Shown here one piece after another: positions 1 through 7,044 of a stretch of DNA of 7,060 nt. The notes under the pieces were generated by a model. The model saw only the letters and a program-made list of their open reading frames with translations. It had not been told where the DNA came from and did no database searches. The DNA lies in assembly GCA_003449495.1 (NCBI GenBank), contig DMHJ01000053.1, positions 1 to 7,060 on the forward strand. The letters run 5' to 3'. Both the position numbers and the translations under genes were made by a program. The number at the start of each line of letters is the position of its first letter. Position 1 is the first letter of the stretch. Origin of the DNA: Clostridiales bacterium UBA8153. GTDB taxonomy: Bacteria > Bacillota > Sulfobacillia > UBA8153.

Positions 1-93
1 CAGGTTTTTGTCCGCACCCCCGGGGGGATCACTTTTAGATTGACAAGCGGACTGGACCAGCGGCGGTATGCTTGGTGCCTGAGGGCGTTGTGA
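1..93 (+). CDS. Possible 3' end of an upstream gene (partial, unrecognised)
   Basis: Frame 1 is open from the left edge to a TGA at 91-93 and gives about 30 residues, ending in ...RRYAWCLRAL. I do not recognise the peptide, and it is not an obvious SecF C-terminus, which would be a usual neighbour in Firmicutes. The other two forward frames close earlier, at TAG 36-38 and TGA 41-43, so the upstream gene could equally end in one of those. If this frame is real, it overlaps the candidate promoter at 40-72. Thirty open codons in G+C-rich DNA can occur by chance, so support is weak. Confidence 0.2.
   Translation, partial: QVFVRTPGGITFRLTSGLDQRRYAWCLRAL
40..72 (+). promoter_or_regulatory. Weak candidate sigma-A-type promoter
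   Basis: A perfect TTGACA lies at 40-45 and a TATGCT (4 of 6 matches to TATAAT) at 67-72. The spacer is 21 bases, well above the usual 17, and no better -10 hexamer lies at 16-18 bases. The local sequence is less G+C-rich than the rest of the window. It is placed where a promoter for the operon could sit, about 190 bases before the first gene. The long spacer keeps confidence low. Confidence 0.2.
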
Positions 94-153
94 AACACGC
101 ACCTATTCCGGCCTGCCGGCAGTACCGCACCGGTCATCCAGCAGGCTCGGCCG

Positions 154-201
154 GACTTGGGCGCTGCCACAGGACCCCCCGGTGTAGGCAGGAATCCAGT
201 C
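154..201 (+). other. Imperfect stem-loop in the leader before the LapA-like gene
   Basis: Bases 154-160 (GGACTTGG less one bulged T) can pair with 196-201 (CCAGTC). Bases 164-168 (CTGCC) pair with 187-191 (GGCAG), and 169-171 (ACA) with 183-185 (TGT), with A186 bulged. The apical loop is 172-182. That makes about 14 base pairs, plus a possible G-U pair at 161/195, around one small internal loop. No T-run follows, so it is not an intrinsic terminator. Stems of this kind arise easily in G+C-rich DNA, and without a covariance test it may have no function. Confidence 0.25.
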
Positions 202-247
202 GGGGCGTGATGAAAGCACAGACACCGCGTGACAGGTGGCAGCTGAA

Positions 248-254
248 GAGGGGG
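248..254 (+). promoter_or_regulatory. Shine-Dalgarno site deciding the LapA-like gene start
   Basis: The purine run GAGGGGG lies 8 bases before GTG 263. The upstream in-frame GTG at 236 has only ACAGG close before it. This supports 263 as the initiation codon. CACCT at 100-104 could in principle pair with part of this site in a folded leader. Confidence 0.6.
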
Positions 255-262
255 AATGGAAC

Positions 263-550
263 GTGCTCATCACTGCTCTGGTTCTTGCTACTTTGGTGGC
301 ACTGTTTGCCGTCCAGAATGCTGCGAACGTTACGGTGCGTATCGCAGTTTGGAGCTTCGAGACATCCCTGGTGATGGTGGTTTTGGTATCTGTCACCTTG
401 GGCGCAGCGACGGCCTTGCTGTGGTCCTTGGTGAAGGGATGGACCCATAGGCACCTGCTTCACGAGGAACGCGAGCGGGTGAGGGCTTTGGAGGCGGAAC
501 TCCGCATCTGTAGAGACAGACTGCGCCAACCTGAGACCGGCCATGCGTAG
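263..550 (+). CDS. LapA/DUF1049-family small membrane protein (YrvD-like)
   Basis: Predicted 95-residue inner-membrane protein. Residues 1-17 form a first hydrophobic helix leading into FAVQNA, then a short polar stretch with VWSFETSL (29-36), then a second membrane helix at about 36-58. After that comes a charged, Glu/Arg-rich tail (62-90) likely to form a coiled coil in the cytoplasm. The two-helix layout with FAVQN and SFETSL is typical of the lipopolysaccharide-assembly-A (LapA, DUF1049) family. In Firmicutes such proteins (YrvD in Bacillus) sit just before recJ, as here, and have no firm function. The GTG at 263 is preferred over the in-frame GTG at 236 because GAGGGGG lies 8 bases upstream and the family normally begins right at the first hydrophobic helix. 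Starting at 236 would add nine acidic/polar residues. The family call is firm; the cellular role is unknown. Confidence 0.85.
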   Translation: MLITALVLATLVALFAVQNAANVTVRIAVWSFETSLVMVVLVSVTLGAATALLWSLVKGWTHRHLLHEERERVRALEAELRICRDRLRQPETGHA

Positions 551-609
551 ACGGGGGCAGACACCGGGTCAGCCAGGGGGGGAATTCACCCCGGCGGCCC
601 GCACGAGCT

Positions 610-3156
610 ATGCGCAGCCTTAACCGGGTCTGGAAGGTCGCCGCTTGGCCTGCCCAGGCCGCCGCCTTCGCCGGCCGGCTGGGCGTGCCGCCGCTGGTGG
701 GCGCGCTACTGATCGGGCGCGGACTGGACCTAGACACTGCCGCGGCTTTTATGCGCCCGCAGCCCGCGCACCTCCACGATCCCTACGGCCTGCCCGACAT
801 GGACCGGGCGGTGGACCGGCTGCTTAGGGCAATGCGAGACGACGAGCGCGTGTTGGTGTGGGGCGACTACGATGTGGACGGAGTGGCTGCCACCTGTCTT
901 CTCATGGAGGCGCTGCTGCAGGCCGGTGCGCGTCACGTGGACTACCACATCCCTCACCGGATACAGGAAGGCTACGGGCTGCACGGGCCGACCCTTGAGG
1001 GCTGGGCCCGGCAGGGCACCTCACTGGTGGTCACCGTAGACTGCGGCGTCCACGATCACCAGGTGTTGACCCAAGCTGCCGCCTGGGGCATGGATGTCAT
1101 CGTCACCGACCACCACCCGTGTCCGTCCCGGCTACCCCCGGCGGTGGCGGTGGTCAGCGCCCGGCGGGGCGACTCCCGCTACCGGTTTCCCGACCTGGCG
1201 GGAGCGGGGATTGCTTTCAAAGTCGTGCAGGGACTGGCGGCCCATGTCCCCGGGGTAGACCCGGAGACGGCATTGGATCTGGCCGCCCTGGGCACCATCG
1301 CCGATGTGGTGCCACTGGTGGGAGAAAACCGGGTACTGGCCAAACTGGGCCTGGAACGGCTCAGCCAGGTCCGGCGTCCTGGGCTGGACGCCCTGGCGCA
1401 GATCGCCGGCATACGGGGAGCCCTGGACGCCGCGGGCGTTGCCTATGGGTTGGCCCCGCGCCTCAATGCCGCCGGTCGCGTGGCCAGGGCCGATGCTGCC
1501 GTTCACCTCCTCAGGACTCAGCAGGCGGCCGAAGCCGCCGGCTTGGCCAAGGAACTGGACCAATGCAACCAGTTGCGCCAGCAAATGGAAGAAGCCGTGC
1601 TCTCGGACGTACGCCGGGTACTTCCCGACGGGGACGACCGCCGGGTATTGGTCCTGTCCGGGTGCGGGTGGCACCCGGGCGTGCTGGGCATCGTGGCTTC
1701 CCGGCTGGTCGATGCCTACTGGCGCCCGGTGGTGCTGGTAGGACTGGAGGACGGGGTGGGCCGTGGTTCGGCGCGCAGCATCCCGGGGTTTGACATTGGA
1801 GAGGCCCTCGAAGCTTGCCAGGCCCACCTGACCCGGTTCGGTGGACATGCCATGGCCGCCGGTGTGTCCGTAGCTGCCGGTGCTTTGGATGATCTGAATG
1901 ATGCACTCAATCGCTTCGCCTCGGCGGCGCCACCCGGATTGTTCTTGCCGGTCCTCGACATTGATGCCGAGGTGTCCTTGGGAGATCTCAGCCTGAGCTT
2001 GCTCGAGGCCCTGGAAGGCCTGTCGCCGTGCGGTGCCGCTAACCCCCAGCCATTGCTCATGGTCCGGGATGTGCAGGTCGAGAGGATGCGACGGTTGGGT
2101 CAGCACGGCCAGCATCTAGGCTTTGACGTGCGGGACCGGCAGGGCCGCTGTGTACCGGCCGTCGCCTTCAGGGTCGGTAGTCGCGGTGGGTGGGAAGGCC
2201 GGCTGGATCTGGCGTTCCGCCCGGAGCTGGACCAGTGGCGTTCGACCAAGCGCGTGCGGCTCCTAGTTGAGGACTGGCGTCCCGCCGGAGACGGCGGCCC
2301 GGGCGAAGATTTGCATGCTGCCATCTCGACCCTGGAAGGTACCCGGCCTCAATCCTCTACCCTGTCCAGGGTGGAGGTGGTAACGCCGCCGCCCCTGAAC
2401 GATGGCCGAGGCCGGGACTGCCGGGCAGTGGTGGAAGAGGTCTCCGGCGGGGCCGTACTGGTCTGGGCGCTCCACCCGGGGCAGGCCCGGGAACTGACCG
2501 GCCACCTCCGGAGCCGGGGGCGGGATGTTCAATACTATGACGCCGGCCTGCCGGTAGCATATCGCCGGTATATCGAGGAGAGTTTTGAACAAGGCGCCCT
2601 ACCTACGCTGGTCAGCCCGGACCCCGGAGAGTGGTGGCCGGTCCGGCCGAGCACGGTGGTCTGGTGCACTCCGGCGCCCACACCGGCCCGTTTCTTCTCC
2701 CGGTCGGCCCGGGCTGCCCGGGTCGTCCTGGCCTACGGCGCCGTCGAGGTAGCCGATGCCTTGAACTACTGGCGAGCGATGGCACTAGACCGGGAAGTCT
2801 TGGTTCGCCTCTACCGGACCCTGGGGAATCTGGAGAAGAGACTCCAGCGGCCGGTGCCGGTAGAGAGCGTCCGGGGAGAGGTGGAGAAGGAGTTCCCCGG
2901 TTCGGGTTGGGTGCTGGTAGAGCTGGGCCTCAAGGTGTTTGCCGAGCTTCGCCTGGCGGCGGTGGAGCGGGTGGACGGCGCCGAGTCGGTGATCATGTTG
3001 CCGGCGCCGGCGCAACGCCCGGAGCTAGACCAGAGTCCGACCTACGCCCGGCGCAGGCAGGAGTGGAGTGAAGCGGTGGTCAGTGTATCCGTTGCCCTGG
3101 AGGAATCGGTGGACACCTACCGGCGCTGGCTGGAGAAGGCAATGGGGGAGGGTTGA
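610..3156 (+). CDS. recJ: Single-stranded-DNA-specific 5'-3' exonuclease RecJ
   Basis: Cytoplasmic nuclease that degrades single-stranded DNA 5' to 3' in recombination and repair (RecF-type gap repair, mismatch and base excision repair), using divalent metal ions. The DHH domain shows GDYDVDG (85-91), VDCG (143-146), TDHHP (166-170) and TIADVVPL (229-236). These supply the metal ligands D86/D88/D90, D144, D167-H168-H169 and D232. PRLNAAGR (283-290) follows. The DHHA1 part has GWHPGVLGIVASRL (353-366), GRGSARS (384-390) and GGHAMAAG (411-418). An OB-like section spans about 450-560. Residues of about 585-848 match the extra C-terminal region of Firmicutes RecJ, ending with ELDQSPTY (805-812). 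At 848 residues it is longer than E. coli RecJ (577) and Bacillus RecJ (786). ATG 610 is the only plausible in-frame start; no in-frame ATG, GTG or TTG occurs at 541-609. It has only a weak GAG at 605-607 as SD. All catalytic residues are intact. Confidence 0.97.
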   Translation: MRSLNRVWKVAAWPAQAAAFAGRLGVPPLVGALLIGRGLDLDTAAAFMRPQPAHLHDPYGLPDMDRAVDRLLRAMRDDERVLVWGDYDVDGVAATCLLMEALLQAGARHVDYHIPHRIQEGYGLHGPTLEGWARQGTSLVVTVDCGVHDHQVLTQAAAWGMDVIVTDHHPCPSRLPPAVAVVSARRGDSRYRFPDLAGAGIAFKVVQGLAAHVPGVDPETALDLAALGTIADVVPLVGENRVLAKLGLERLSQVRRPGLDALAQIAGIRGALDAAGVAYGLAPRLNAAGRVARADAAVHLLRTQQAAEAAGLAKELDQCNQLRQQMEEAVLSDVRRVLPDGDDRRVLVLSGCGWHPGVLGIVASRLVDAYWRPVVLVGLEDGVGRGSARSIPGFDIGEALEACQAHLTRFGGHAMAAGVSVAAGALDDLNDALNRFASAAPPGLFLPVLDIDAEVSLGDLSLSLLEALEGLSPCGAANPQPLLMVRDVQVERMRRLGQHGQHLGFDVRDRQGRCVPAVAFRVGSRGGWEGRLDLAFRPELDQWRSTKRVRLLVEDWRPAGDGGPGEDLHAAISTLEGTRPQSSTLSRVEVVTPPPLNDGRGRDCRAVVEEVSGGAVLVWALHPGQARELTGHLRSRGRDVQYYDAGLPVAYRRYIEESFEQGALPTLVSPDPGEWWPVRPSTVVWCTPAPTPARFFSRSARAARVVLAYGAVEVADALNYWRAMALDREVLVRLYRTLGNLEKRLQRPVPVESVRGEVEKEFPGSGWVLVELGLKVFAELRLAAVERVDGAESVIMLPAPAQRPELDQSPTYARRRQEWSEAVVSVSVALEESVDTYRRWLEKAMGEG
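3147..3151 (+). promoter_or_regulatory. Shine-Dalgarno site of apt, inside the recJ 3' end
   Basis: GGAGG, within the purine run 3144-3152, lies in the last codons of recJ and 7 bases before GTG 3159. It is only one base from the alternative TTG at 3153, too close to serve that codon. The site therefore selects GTG 3159. A ribosome finishing recJ would clear it just before apt initiates, which suggests translational coupling. Confidence 0.7.
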
Positions 3157-3158
3157 GC

Positions 3159-3677
3159 GTGGATCTGGTGGCAAGGCTTCGCGTCATACCGGACTTCCCG
3201 CGGCCGGGGATATCGTTCAAGGACATTACCCCGCTACTCAAGGATGCCGCGGCTTTCCGGGAGGCCATAGGGCGGCTGGGGGCAGCATGCGGCAACCTTG
3301 ACTTTGAGGTGGTGGTAGCCCCGGAGGCGCGGGGCTTCATCGTTGGTTCGGCCCTGGCCCAGGCCCTGGGCAAGGGATTCGTCCCGGTGCGCAAGGCAGG
3401 CAAACTGCCTGCTGTCACCCTTGCAGGCGAGTACCAGCTGGAGTATGGTGCCAGCCGGCTTGAGATCCACCGGGACGCCGTCCGGCCCGGCCAGCGGGTC
3501 CTGGCGGTGGACGATGTGCTGGCTACCGGCGGCACCATCCTGGCCACTCTGGATCTCATCCAGCGGCTGGGAGGCGTGGTGGCCGGGGTGGCGTTCCTCA
3601 TCGAACTGGCGTACCTGCCCGGCAGGCAGCGCCTAGGAGAATACCGGGTCTTCAGCGTGCTCAGTCTCGAGACCTAG
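3159..3677 (+). CDS. apt: Adenine phosphoribosyltransferase
   Basis: Cytoplasmic purine-salvage enzyme that converts adenine and PRPP into AMP and pyrophosphate. The product has 172 residues, the usual length for Apt. It opens with MDLVARLRVIPDFPRPGISF, matching the family N-terminus, followed by KDITPLLKD (21-29). Further marks are the APEARGF segment (54-60), RKAGKLP (78-84), the flexible catalytic loop region EYQLEYGASRLEIHRDA (91-107), and the PRPP-binding motif VLAVDDVLATGGT (114-126). An in-frame TTG at 3153 overlaps the recJ stop as TTGA. GTG 3159 is chosen because it has a well-spaced GGAGG and gives the family's typical MDL start. The gene begins two bases after the recJ stop and is followed 31 bases later by rel. 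The apt-rel pairing is conserved in Firmicutes and puts purine salvage beside alarmone metabolism. Confidence 0.96.
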   Translation: MDLVARLRVIPDFPRPGISFKDITPLLKDAAAFREAIGRLGAACGNLDFEVVVAPEARGFIVGSALAQALGKGFVPVRKAGKLPAVTLAGEYQLEYGASRLEIHRDAVRPGQRVLAVDDVLATGGTILATLDLIQRLGGVVAGVAFLIELAYLPGRQRLGEYRVFSVLSLET

Positions 3678-3708
3678 AGGTCATCAGGCGACAGGCGGTG
3701 TAGGTGGT

Positions 3709-5880
3709 ATGGTAGAGGATGCCGGTGCCCTCCTGCGGCGGGTGCGGGACTATGCCCGCGAGCAGGATGTGGCCTTGGTGGAAAGGGCTCTCTCATACAG
3801 CGCCCGGGCCCATGATGGACAGGAGCGAGCCTCCGGGGAGCCTTTTGCCCAGCATCCCCTGGCCGTGGCCGCGATTTTGGCCGAACTGGAGATGGATGGA
3901 GTCACCTTGGCTGCCGCCCTCCTGCACGACGTCGCCGAGGACACCTCCATCACCATCCAGGATATCCAGGGCGAGTTCGGCCCAGAAGTGGCGAAATTGG
4001 CGGATGGAGTGACCAAACTTGGCCGCCTGCAGTTCTCCAGCCAAGCCGAAGCGCAGGCCCAGAATCTGCGTAGGATGTTCATGGCCATGGCCGAGGATCT
4101 GCGGGTAGTGATCATCAAGCTGGCCGACCGACTGCACAACATGCGCACCTTGGAGCATCTGCCCGAAGAACGCCGGCGCTACGTGGCCCGGGAAACGCTG
4201 GACATCTTCGCGCCACTGGCCCACAGGCTGGGCATCTGGCGGTTCAAATGGGAGCTGGAGGATCTGGCCTTCCGCTACCTGGAAAGCAGTGAGTTTTACC
4301 GCTTGGCCCAGGCCATCGCCAAGCAGCGTGGTCAGAGGGAAGCCGAAGCCCAGGTAGTCATCGACCTGCTGAAGCAGCGGTTGGCGGAGGCGGGAATCCG
4401 GGCCGAGGTGCAGGGCCGCGCCAAGAACCTCTACAGCATCCACCACAAGATGGTAACGCAAGACCGGGGTATCTCGGAGATATACGACCTCATCGCGGTA
4501 CGGGTGGTCACCGACTCGGCCCCGGCCTGTTATGCCGTATTGGGACTGGCCCACGAGCTGTGGAAGCCCATACCCGGGCGGATCAAAGACTACATTGCCA
4601 TGCCCAAGCCCAACGGCTACAAGTCGCTGCACACTACGGTCATAGGTCCCGAAGGTGATCCGGTTGAGATCCAGATCCGTACTGAGGAAATGCACCGGAC
4701 CGCCGAGTATGGCGTCGCCGCTCACTGGACGTACAAAGAGGGCAGGAGACCGGAACCGCCTTTTGACCAGAAACTGGCCTGGCTGCGCCAGGTGCTGGAG
4801 TGGCAGAGGGAACCCGGGGATGCCGGCGAGTTTCTGGAGTCCCTCAAAATCGACTTGTTCGATGATGAAGTGTTCGTGTTCACGCCCAAGGGTAATGTCA
4901 TCGCTCTACCCGCCGGTTCCACCCCGCTGGATTTTGCCTACCAGATCCACACCGACGTTGGGCACCGGTGTAGCGGCGCCAGGGCCAACGGTAGACTCAT
5001 ACCTCTAGATTACGTGCTGCGTAACGGCGATATTGTGGAGATCCTGACCGGCCGCCAGGCGGCGGGCCCCAGCCTGGATTGGCTGAAACTGGTAAAGACC
5101 TCGAACGCACGCTCCAAGATCCGCGGGTTCTTCAAACGGCAAAGGCGCGAAGAGAACATCTCCCGGGGACGGGAACTACTGGATAAGGAGCTACGCCGGT
5201 TGGAGCAGGACCCCAAGGAGCTACTGAAAGACGAAGTGGTCCAGAGCGTGTGCCGGCGTCTCAACTTCGCCTCCCTGGATGACCTGTTGGCGGCCATCGC
5301 CTACGGGGGAATCACGGCCGGACACGTGGCCGCCCGGCTTCGCGATAGCTACCGGGCCGTGGCCCGTCCGGCGGAGGACAGCGACTTGTTGGTGGTGTTG
5401 CCTCCCAAGCAGAGGCGTTCGGATTCGGGAGTGCTGGTGCACGGCCTTGACCAGGTGCTGGTCAGGTTTGGGCGCTGCTGCAACCCGGTGCCCGGCGACC
5501 CCATCATCGGGTACATCACCCGGGGCCGCGGGGTCTCCATACACCGGGTGGACTGCCCGAATCTGGCCAGCCATCAGGAGGATACGGCGCGCCTTTTAGA
5601 CGTGGCCTGGGAAAAAGAACCCGCCGGCCGTTACCCGGTGGACGTGACCATCAGCGGCTTGGACCGGGCCGGCCTCCTGTTCGACGTCACCCAGGTGGTG
5701 AAGGACATGCGCTGCAACATCAGCGAGGCCCGGGCCCGGCGCAACCATGAGGGTTCCGCCACCATCGACTTGACTTTGGAGGTGCGCGATCTGCAGGAGC
5801 TGGATCACCTGTTCCGGCGACTGCAACGGCTCCACGATGTGATCAATGTCGGCCGCGCGATGAGGAAGAGCCAGCGTTAG
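3709..5880 (+). CDS. rel: Bifunctional (p)ppGpp synthetase/hydrolase Rel (RelA/SpoT family)
   Basis: Long-form stringent-response enzyme that makes (p)ppGpp from ATP and GTP/GDP on starved ribosomes and also hydrolyses it. The HD hydrolase domain (about 25-170) keeps H49, HDVAEDT (73-79) and D140/N144, so hydrolysis should work. The synthetase domain (about 200-345) has R237, [10 protein letters not shown] (258-267), RIKD (291-294), [12 protein letters not shown] (299-310), [10 protein letters not shown] (320-329) and AAHWTYKEG (337-345). RIKD is the RXKD form of bifunctional Rel, not the EXDD of monofunctional RelA. The TGS domain (about 386-447, with H414) contacts tRNA. A helical region follows, then the zinc-finger motif with C590-C591, H612 and C616, and a C-terminal ACT domain (about 643-723). 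At 723 residues it is full-length for the family. ATG 3709 is the first in-frame start. AGGTGG (3702-3707) sits almost against it, while AGGCGG (3693-3698) lies 10 bases away, so ribosome binding looks suboptimal. Often annotated relA in Firmicutes. Confidence 0.97.
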   Translation: MVEDAGALLRRVRDYAREQDVALVERALSYSARAHDGQERASGEPFAQHPLAVAAILAELEMDGVTLAAALLHDVAEDTSITIQDIQGEFGPEVAKLADGVTKLGRLQFSSQAEAQAQNLRRMFMAMAEDLRVVIIKLADRLHNMRTLEHLPEERRRYVARETLDIFAPLAHRLGIWRFKWELEDLAFRYLESSEFYRLAQAIAKQRGQREAEAQVVIDLLKQRLAEAGIRAEVQGRAKNLYSIHHKMVTQDRGISEIYDLIAVRVVTDSAPACYAVLGLAHELWKPIPGRIKDYIAMPKPNGYKSLHTTVIGPEGDPVEIQIRTEEMHRTAEYGVAAHWTYKEGRRPEPPFDQKLAWLRQVLEWQREPGDAGEFLESLKIDLFDDEVFVFTPKGNVIALPAGSTPLDFAYQIHTDVGHRCSGARANGRLIPLDYVLRNGDIVEILTGRQAAGPSLDWLKLVKTSNARSKIRGFFKRQRREENISRGRELLDKELRRLEQDPKELLKDEVVQSVCRRLNFASLDDLLAAIAYGGITAGHVAARLRDSYRAVARPAEDSDLLVVLPPKQRRSDSGVLVHGLDQVLVRFGRCCNPVPGDPIIGYITRGRGVSIHRVDCPNLASHQEDTARLLDVAWEKEPAGRYPVDVTISGLDRAGLLFDVTQVVKDMRCNISEARARRNHEGSATIDLTLEVRDLQELDHLFRRLQRLHDVINVGRAMRKSQR

Positions 5881-5896
5881 TGGGGAAGCAGAAGCT

Positions 5897-6346
5897 ATGC
5901 GGGCCGTGGTGCAGAGGGTGATTGCCGGTAGAGTGACGGTAGCCGGGCGCACCGTAGGAGCTATCGGGCCGGGCCTGGTAGTGCTCCTGGGGGTCTGTCG
6001 CGCCGATACCCGGGAGCATGCCAGTTACCTGGCAGATAAAGTCGCCCACCTGAGAATCTTCGAAGACCCGGACGGCAGGTTGAACCGGTCGGTTCTGGAC
6101 GTGGGAGGCGGGGTACTGTCGGTCTCCCAGTTCACGCTGTTGGGAGACTGCCGCCGGGGTCGCCGGCCGTCGTTCAGCGAGGCCGCGCTTCCAGAGGAGG
6201 CATTCCGGCGGTATGAGGAGTTCAACACCGCATTGCAGGGCCTAGGCATCGTGGTGGCCGCCGGCGAGTTCGGGGCCCGCATGGTGGTTACCATCGAAAA
6301 CGATGGGCCCGTCACGATTTTGCTCGACTCCGCGAAGCAGTTCTAG
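5897..6346 (+). CDS. dtd: D-aminoacyl-tRNA deacylase (Dtd)
   Basis: Cytoplasmic proofreading enzyme that cleaves D-amino acids (classically D-Tyr) and misloaded glycine from tRNA, recycling tRNA and keeping D-residues out of translation. The product has 149 residues, the usual length. It begins MRAVVQRV, typical of the family, with [16 protein letters not shown] at 45-60. The two active-site motifs are present: SQFT (77-80, within [12 protein letters not shown]) and the Gly-cisPro motif NDGPVT (135-140). [10 protein letters not shown] (88-97) is another family signature. ATG 5897 follows the rel stop by 16 bases. GGGGA (5882-5886) lies 10 bases before it as a moderate SD. Its place after rel matches the conserved Firmicutes order. 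No defect is visible. Confidence 0.96.
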   Translation: MRAVVQRVIAGRVTVAGRTVGAIGPGLVVLLGVCRADTREHASYLADKVAHLRIFEDPDGRLNRSVLDVGGGVLSVSQFTLLGDCRRGRRPSFSEAALPEEAFRRYEEFNTALQGLGIVVAAGEFGARMVVTIENDGPVTILLDSAKQF

Positions 6347-6413
6347 CCGCGGGGAACTCTATGCTCACCTGGGTCCGGTGGGACCGGGGCGATGGCAGGC
6401 CAAAGATAGACGG

Positions 6414-6419
6414 GGAGGT
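6414..6419 (+). promoter_or_regulatory. Shine-Dalgarno site favouring the internal TTG start of the MBL gene
   Basis: GGAGGT is a near-perfect anti-SD match, 7 bases before TTG 6427. An in-frame ATG at 6361 also has a weaker GGGGA (6351-6355) 5 bases upstream, so both starts could be used. The stronger site and the family N-terminus favour TTG 6427. Confidence 0.6.
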
Positions 6420-6426
6420 TGGGCCA

Positions 6427-7044
6427 TTGCGGGTCGAGGTCTTTGCGCTGGGCGAGCTGGAAGCCAACTGCTATCTGGTATGGTGCGAGCAAACGGGTCA
6501 AGCCATGGTCATCGACCCGGGCGGCGACCCAGCTCCTGTGTTCCAGAGTGCAGGCCGCCGGAAACTGTCCGTAGTACTCATCGTCAACACCCATGGACAC
6601 GTCGACCACATCGCCGGCAACGCCCGCCTACGCCAGTTGACAGGAGCCCGTCTCCTCATCGGCGCCGGTGATGCGCCCATGCTCGGTAACCCGGCGCTTA
6701 ACCTGTCCAGTTGGGTGGGGGAGTCTCTGGCCATGGCGGCCGACGACCTCTTGAACGACGGCGACCGCATTACCGTGGGAGAACTGGTCTTTGCGGTCAT
6801 CTACACGCCCGGGCATAGTCCGGGCGGCATCTGCCTGCACACCGCCGGCGCGGTGTTCACCGGGGATACCCTCTTTGCCGGGAGTATCGGGCGATCGGAC
6901 CTGCCGGGCGGAGACACCGAACAGCTCATGCGCTCCCTGGAGGAGCGGTTGATGATCCTGCCTGGTGAAACCATGGTCTATCCCGGGCACGGGCCCACCA
7001 GTACCATCGCTTTGGAGAAGCGGTGTAACCCGTTCTTGACCTAA
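6427..7044 (+). CDS. Metallo-beta-lactamase-fold hydrolase, glyoxalase II-like (YcbL type)
   Basis: Probable cytoplasmic zinc (or Fe/Zn) hydrolase of the glyoxalase II branch, likely acting on a thioester such as a hydroxyacyl-thiol adduct. The true substrate is not evident. From TTG 6427 the product has 205 residues and starts MRVEVFALGELEANCYLV, the standard opening of this family. The metal motif is THGHVDH (55-61: H56, H58, D60, H61). Further ligands are H130 in TPGHSPGG, D147 in FTGDTLF and H188 in YPGHGP. GRSDLPGGD (155-163) and the C-terminal NPFL are marks of the short YcbL-type glyoxalase II proteins, which lack the glutathione-binding C-terminal domain of classical GloB. An in-frame ATG at 6361 would add 22 residues that do not look like family sequence. 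The gene follows dtd with an 80-base gap and no visible terminator. In Bacillus a different gene follows dtd, so this is a lineage variation. Confidence 0.9.
   Translation: MRVEVFALGELEANCYLVWCEQTGQAMVIDPGGDPAPVFQSAGRRKLSVVLIVNTHGHVDHIAGNARLRQLTGARLLIGAGDAPMLGNPALNLSSWVGESLAMAADDLLNDGDRITVGELVFAVIYTPGHSPGGICLHTAGAVFTGDTLFAGSIGRSDLPGGDTEQLMRSLEERLMILPGETMVYPGHGPTSTIALEKRCNPFLT

Noticed and set aside
74..255. 6S RNA, T-box or cobalamin riboswitch in the leader
   Set aside because: A rod with a bubble can be drawn, but it is short for 6S, has no terminator, and overlaps the first SD. The T-box AGGGTGGNACCGCG motif and cobalamin box sequences are absent.
134..544. 136-codon open frame on the - strand across the leader and the LapA-like gene
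   Set aside because: Its sequence resembles no family I know and it overlaps a gene with a clear membrane-protein pattern.
576..592. Intrinsic terminator between the LapA-like gene and recJ
   Set aside because: The stem GGGG/CCCC is only 4 bp and is not followed by a T-run.
1132..2115. 327-codon open frame on the - strand within recJ
   Set aside because: It lies entirely inside the well-supported recJ gene and shows no family motif. Long antisense frames are expected in G+C-rich genes with strong third-position bias.
3153..3158. TTG 3153 as the apt start
   Set aside because: The SD would be only one base from the codon, and the resulting extra MSV residues do not fit the usual Apt N-terminus.
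3793..4725. 310-codon open frame on the - strand within rel
   Set aside because: Shadow of the HD and synthetase coding region; no recognisable motifs and no SD-led start.
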